Origin: JADLGL01 sp963823045
Lineage (GTDB): Bacteria > Pseudomonadota > Alphaproteobacteria > Rhizobiales > Kaistiaceae
Reading direction: 5' to 3'
Length of the DNA stretch: 64,000 nucleotides
Assembly (NCBI GenBank): GCA_963823045.1
Contig: CAWGKA010000004.1
Location: forward strand, 1 to 64,000
Of the stretch, positions 60,606 to 64,000 are shown one piece after another (the stretch's first letter is position 1; each line of letters opens with the position of its first letter). The notes below the pieces were generated by a model. That model saw only the letters and a list, made by a program, of their open reading frames with translations. It had not been told where the DNA came from and did not search any database. Both the position numbers and the translations under genes were made by a program.

Positions 60606-60956
60606 TTAGAGCGGCAGCTGCTTGTATCGCCGAACGATCGTGTCGCCGAGGCGCTCCACCGCGAGCGCCCCGGCGAGCGTCCTTTCGACGACGACGTTGC
60701 GCCGGTCCTTCTCATCGCGGCGGCGCGTCACCAATCCCAGTCTTCCCATCGTGTCGAGCGCGCGCGTGATCGCGGGCTTGGTGACGTTGAGCTTCGCAGC
60801 CAGGTCGCGAACCGTGTGTGGAGGCGGCTCCAGATAGACCGTCAACAGCACCGCCTGTTGCCGCGCTGAGAGATCGGGTTCATCATCGCGCACAAGATCA
60901 AGAATGACATCATGCCAGAGGCGCAGGGCCTGTCGGGGCCTGAAATCGGACGGCAT
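60606..60956 (-). CDS. MarR-family transcriptional regulator
   Basis: 116 residues, short for the family. Winged helix: DLSARQQAVLLTVYLEPPPHTVRDLAAKLNVTKPAITRALDTMGRLGLVTRRRDEKDRRNVVVERT, the classic MarR recognition helix and wing. It lies between the five- and three-haem cytochrome genes, on the opposite strand, 15 bases from the first stop and 111 bases from the second start. Control of one or both is plausible but not shown. Confidence 0.85.
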   Translation of the reverse strand: MPSDFRPRQALRLWHDVILDLVRDDEPDLSARQQAVLLTVYLEPPPHTVRDLAAKLNVTKPAITRALDTMGRLGLVTRRRDEKDRRNVVVERTLAGALAVERLGDTIVRRYKQLPL

Positions 60957-61067
60957 GGCGGAACCAGACGGGTCGGTCGTTTCGGAACCGAATTTGTTTA
61001 CCGGGGCATTGGACGGCCCGCAACCGTGCGATCGCGTCGCGAGCGGCGCGCGTAGGGTGGGGGGAGA

Positions 61068-62660
61068 ATGAGCAGCGTCGTTGGCCGCCAGGCGATACCC
61101 ATGCTCGGGCGTGGCCGGCTCGTGCTGGCCATCGCACTCGCCGCCCCTCTGCTTCTGAGCGGCTGCGGCGGCAAGGACGAGGCAACCAGCGATGGATCGG
61201 AACCCGCGGCCGCTAGCGACACAGTCGCTGCGGGCAGCATTGCCGAGCCGGTACCGGCCGCTTCGCCCGTCAGTGAGCCAGCCGAACCTCCGGCCGCTGA
61301 AGCGGCGTCGGCCATCGCGCCCGCTGAAGCAGCGTCAACGCCGCCGCCCGAATCGCCCGGGAGTGCCGGACCGGGGGCCTCCGCGCCGGTTGCCGAGGCG
61401 TCCGCCGCGACACCGGCCGCAGATGCCGCAATAACCGACGGCGAACAGCCGAATGAGCCTTCGCCGCTGGCTCTCGGCGACGTGACGATCGATCCCGAGA
61501 TGCTGGCAATGATAGAGGCCGGCGATCCTATCGCCGGTCGGCTGCGGGCTTCGCGTTGCACCGGTTGCCATGCCCTCGACCGGGGCGGCGAGGCGCATGC
61601 CGCCGCCCAGGTCGGACCGAGCCTCTACAACATCTTCGGGACCGACATCGGGGCCGTCACCGGTTTCGACTATTCACTGGCTTTCGCCGCCGTTCACGAC
61701 AGCGGCGCAGTCTGGACCGTGGCCAATCTCAACGCCTTCCTGTCTGATCCTGAGGCCGCGATCCCCGGCACGGCGATGACGATCGGCGGCATCCCGGACG
61801 CCCAGGACCGCGCCAATGTCATTGCCTTCCTGCGCATCCTGGCCGACGAGCCTTTGCCCTTCACCGGTGGCGAGGAAGCCGCTCCCGTAATGGGCGATCC
61901 GGAGCTCCTCGCCCGTATCGCCGGGGCGGACCCTGACCGCGGGCAAGGCCTTGTGGCGCGCTGTTCCGGATGCCACCGTTTCGGCGAGGGCGATCCGCCG
62001 CTGACCGGCCCCAATCTCTATGACGTCGTCGGCCAGCTTGTGGGCGCGAAGCAAAGCTTCCGTTATTCGCAGGCGTTTATCGACCTCAATGCCGAGGGCG
62101 CGGTCTGGACCTATGAACGGCTGGACGCTTTCCTGGCCAACCCGGCCGTCGCGATCCCCGGTACGCGCATGGGCTTCAGCGGCGTCGCCGGCCCGAATGA
62201 CCGTGCTGCAATCATCGCCTATTTGCGCACGCTGGCACCCGAGCCCTTCCCGCTCGTGGTCGAGGGGCCGACGAATATCGGCGTCGTACGCGAGGGGCTG
62301 GATCCGCTCACCTACACCGCAGCCGAGGCCGATGCCGGGGCCGATATCTACGCCGATACATGCAGCCGCTGCCACGCGGCCGACCTCCACGGCGAGATAG
62401 ACCTGGGTTCCGGCGGTTTTGGCGTCGTGCCGCCACTGATCGGTCCGAATTTCGAGGGCCGCTGGTTCACTGGCAACATCGACGCGCTCTTCAATGTCAT
62501 CAGCAGGACCATGCCCCCGACGGCTCGTGGGACGCTGGACGATCAGACCGTCGCGGAAATCGTTGCCTACATACTGGCTCGAAATGGTTTCGCGCCGGGC
62601 CCAACGGAGCTGCCGACCGATCGCGAGGTACTAGCGAATATGGGCTTCTTCCAGCAGTGA
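61068..62660 (+). CDS. Three-haem cytochrome c lipoprotein
   Basis: 530 residues, frame intact. The N-terminus has a lipobox LLLSGCGG, so it is anchored by lipid in the periplasm or outer membrane; a 110-residue Ala/Pro/Glu spacer follows. Haem sites: CTGCH (61557), CSGCH (61962) and CSRCH (62361). Domains 1 and 2 are class I cytochromes (VGPSLYNIFGTDIGAVTGFDYS; TGPNLYDVVGQLVG). Domain 3 (GADIYADTCSRCHAADLHG...MPPTARGTLDDQTVAEIVAYILARNGFAPG) resembles domain 5 of the upstream cytochrome and PQQ-dehydrogenase cytochromes. GGGGGGAG precedes ATG 61068. Confidence 0.88.
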   Translation: MSSVVGRQAIPMLGRGRLVLAIALAAPLLLSGCGGKDEATSDGSEPAAASDTVAAGSIAEPVPAASPVSEPAEPPAAEAASAIAPAEAASTPPPESPGSAGPGASAPVAEASAATPAADAAITDGEQPNEPSPLALGDVTIDPEMLAMIEAGDPIAGRLRASRCTGCHALDRGGEAHAAAQVGPSLYNIFGTDIGAVTGFDYSLAFAAVHDSGAVWTVANLNAFLSDPEAAIPGTAMTIGGIPDAQDRANVIAFLRILADEPLPFTGGEEAAPVMGDPELLARIAGADPDRGQGLVARCSGCHRFGEGDPPLTGPNLYDVVGQLVGAKQSFRYSQAFIDLNAEGAVWTYERLDAFLANPAVAIPGTRMGFSGVAGPNDRAAIIAYLRTLAPEPFPLVVEGPTNIGVVREGLDPLTYTAAEADAGADIYADTCSRCHAADLHGEIDLGSGGFGVVPPLIGPNFEGRWFTGNIDALFNVISRTMPPTARGTLDDQTVAEIVAYILARNGFAPGPTELPTDREVLANMGFFQQ

Positions 62661-62668
62661 GCTGATTG

Positions 62669-63427
62669 CTAGCCGCCGCAAAGCCGAGATCGCGGCACCG
62701 GATAGACCGCGTCGCCGCCGAGCACGAAAGCGGTGAACGCATCGGCAAAGAGCGATGACACCACCGGCTCCAGCACGTTCAGCCCGCCGGCATAGGCGCC
62801 GAAGGCGGGCAGTATCAGACGGTTGCCGTCTCCGACGAAGCAGCGCCGGCGCACCGAGCCGGCTCGCCCCGCAACCCGGGCCGCCGGGTGCAGATGGCCG
62901 GCGATTTCCCCGAAGCCGTCCCGCTCGCTGGGCTCGTGGCGCAGCGTCACCGCGCCCAATACAAGTTCGTCGCAGCGATCCCCACCGATGACATCCGGCA
63001 AGTCGTCGTCATGATTGCCGGCGATCCAGATCCATTCGCGCCCGCGCTGCAGCGTCGAAAGGGCGGCGCGGTCATAGTCCTGCAGCCTTAGCGCGCCGTC
63101 ATTGTCGTGGAAGGAATCGCCCAGAGCGACGACACGCGCCGGATCGAGGCGGAAGACGAGACCCGACAGGGCCGCCAGCGTGACAGCGGTGTCATAGGGG
63201 GGCAGCAGCTGTCCGCGCCGCGCGAAGGCCGAGCCCTTCTCGAAATGAAGGTCGGCGACAATGAGCGTCCGGTCTTCCTCGTGCCACAGCGCGCCGCTGG
63301 CAAGCGCTGTGAAGGGCGTGTCTGCGACGACGATCTCCGCCGGGGCGGCCATGCGGGCCGGTGCCGTTCGCTTCGCATCCGCTGCCAGGGGCCAGCTCTG
63401 CATCTCGCCTTCCAGTGCCGCTCTCAT
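62669..63427 (-). CDS. pdeM: Ligase-associated DNA damage response endonuclease PdeM
   Basis: 252 residues, metallophosphoesterase fold: LIVADLHFEKGSAFARRGQLLPPYDT, ALGDSFHDNDG, IAGNHDDDLPDVIGG and GHLHPAARV give the metal-binding Asp/His set. PdeM accompanies the Lhr helicase, a DNA ligase and an exonuclease in a repair cassette of many alphaproteobacteria. Its start overlaps the helicase stop as ATGA, so the pair is translationally coupled. It lies convergent with the three-haem cytochrome gene, eight bases between. Confidence 0.9.
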   Translation of the reverse strand: MRAALEGEMQSWPLAADAKRTAPARMAAPAEIVVADTPFTALASGALWHEEDRTLIVADLHFEKGSAFARRGQLLPPYDTAVTLAALSGLVFRLDPARVVALGDSFHDNDGALRLQDYDRAALSTLQRGREWIWIAGNHDDDLPDVIGGDRCDELVLGAVTLRHEPSERDGFGEIAGHLHPAARVAGRAGSVRRRCFVGDGNRLILPAFGAYAGGLNVLEPVVSSLFADAFTAFVLGGDAVYPVPRSRLCGG

Positions 63428-64000
63428 CCCAGCGCCTCGCGGACAAGATCGTCGGCCGCCTCGCGCAGGATCGATTCACGCGCATCCTCGCCGACGGCTT
63501 CCTTGCCGATCTCCAGCATGACCGGGATCGCCAGCGGCGAGATGTGATCGAGTCTCTTATGGATGATTCGCCCCTTCACGCGCGAGAGCATGTCGCCAAG
63601 CCGGGCGATATCGAGGAGGCCGGTCGCAGCATCGGCCCAGGTCGCCTGCATGAGAATGTGATCCGGCTCGAAGCGGCGCAGCACGTCATAGATGAGGTCG
63701 GTCGAAACCGTCACCTGTCGGCCGGTCTTCTCTTCGCCGGGATGGCGCTTGGCGATCAGTCCCGAAATCAGCGCCACGTTCCGGAAGGTGCGCTTGAGGA
63801 GATAGCTCTCGGCCATCCAGGCTTCGAGATCATCGCCCAGCATATCCTCGTCGAAGAGTTCGTCGACACTTGGCTTGGCCGACTGAGAAGGCGGCGCCGA
63901 GATCCTCCAGGCCCCATACCGCCAGCGAATAGTCGGTCGCGACGAAGCCCATCGGCTTGAGGCCAGCGCGCTCGAGGCGGCGGGTAAGAAGCATGCCGAG
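63424..64000 (-). CDS. Ligase-associated DEXH-box helicase (Lhr-like), 3' part (one frame break)
   Basis: About 190 C-terminal residues; the gene runs off the window. LGMLLTRRLERAGLKPMGFVATDYSLAVWGLEDLG, then after one extra base near 63890 PSVDELFDEDMLGDDLEAWMAESYLLKRTFRNVALISGLIAKRHPGEEKTGRQVTVSTDLIYDVLRRFEPDHILMQA, the typical Lhr C-terminal domain. The helicase is the other cassette partner of PdeM. Confidence 0.88.
   Translation of the reverse strand, partial: SACFLPAASSALASSRWASSRPTIRWRYGAWRISAPPSQSAKPSVDELFDEDMLGDDLEAWMAESYLLKRTFRNVALISGLIAKRHPGEEKTGRQVTVSTDLIYDVLRRFEPDHILMQATWADAATGLLDIARLGDMLSRVKGRIIHKRLDHISPLAIPVMLEIGKEAVGEDARESILREAADDLVREALG

Overview
The window is high-GC DNA from an alphaproteobacterium, most likely of the Hyphomicrobiales (Rhizobiales). 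The evidence is gene order: rpsT next to mutM and ubiE-ubiB-coaBC-dut, a cysG-DUF2849-cysI-cysH-DUF934 sulfate-assimilation run, an SRP RNA-dnaX-ybaB-recR block, a dnaX without the usual zinc-binding cysteines, pheA beside a CycM-type cytochrome, and a complete Flp (tad/cpa) pilus locus. No insertion sequence, phage or CRISPR array was seen; this looks like chromosomal core DNA with accessory patches.

Layout. 1-7.6 kb: 5' end of a tRNA gene, a secreted HExxH protein, three small conserved ORFs, a methyltransferase, a DHA2-type MFS pump, and an exported caspase-fold protein. 6.9-9.4 kb: TetR regulator divergent from a two-gene ABC exporter with an operator-like palindrome between them. 9.4-19.7 kb: MFS protein, lytic transglycosylase, rpsT, mutM, the ubiquinone genes ubiE-ubiB, coaBC-dut and cysK. 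19.7-23.2 kb: AraC-VOC pair, phosphomannomutase, PhnD-like binding protein. 23.2-35.2 kb: Flp pilus locus, with three minor genes on the minus strand (two TadE/G and a CpaC-like N-domain protein), then pilin-cpaABCDEF-tadBC on plus and tadD on minus; CtrA-like TTAACCAT motifs sit in its promoter regions. 35.3-42.1 kb: M17 aminopeptidase, an exported protein and the sulfate-assimilation operon. 42.4-51.9 kb: alpha-2-macroglobulin with PAN domain, penicillin-binding protein 1C, fmt and def, with palindromic intergenic repeats. 52-58 kb: rmuC, DUF924, recR, ybaB, dnaX, SRP RNA, pheA. 58.2-62.7 kb: a five-haem and a three-haem modular cytochrome c flanking a MarR regulator. 62.7-64 kb: pdeM and the 3' part of a Lhr-type helicase of the ligase-associated DNA-repair cassette.

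A dominant technical feature is about fifty single-base frame breaks, nearly all resolved by dropping one extra base. They hit essential genes (ubiE, coaBC, fmt) and are densest in the cpa genes, so I read them as assembly or sequencing errors, not pseudogenes, and give whole-gene coordinates across them. The biologically most unusual part is the pair of bead-on-a-string cytochromes: repeated class I haem domains joined by Ala/Ser/Pro linkers and ending in a different, shared type of C-terminal haem domain.
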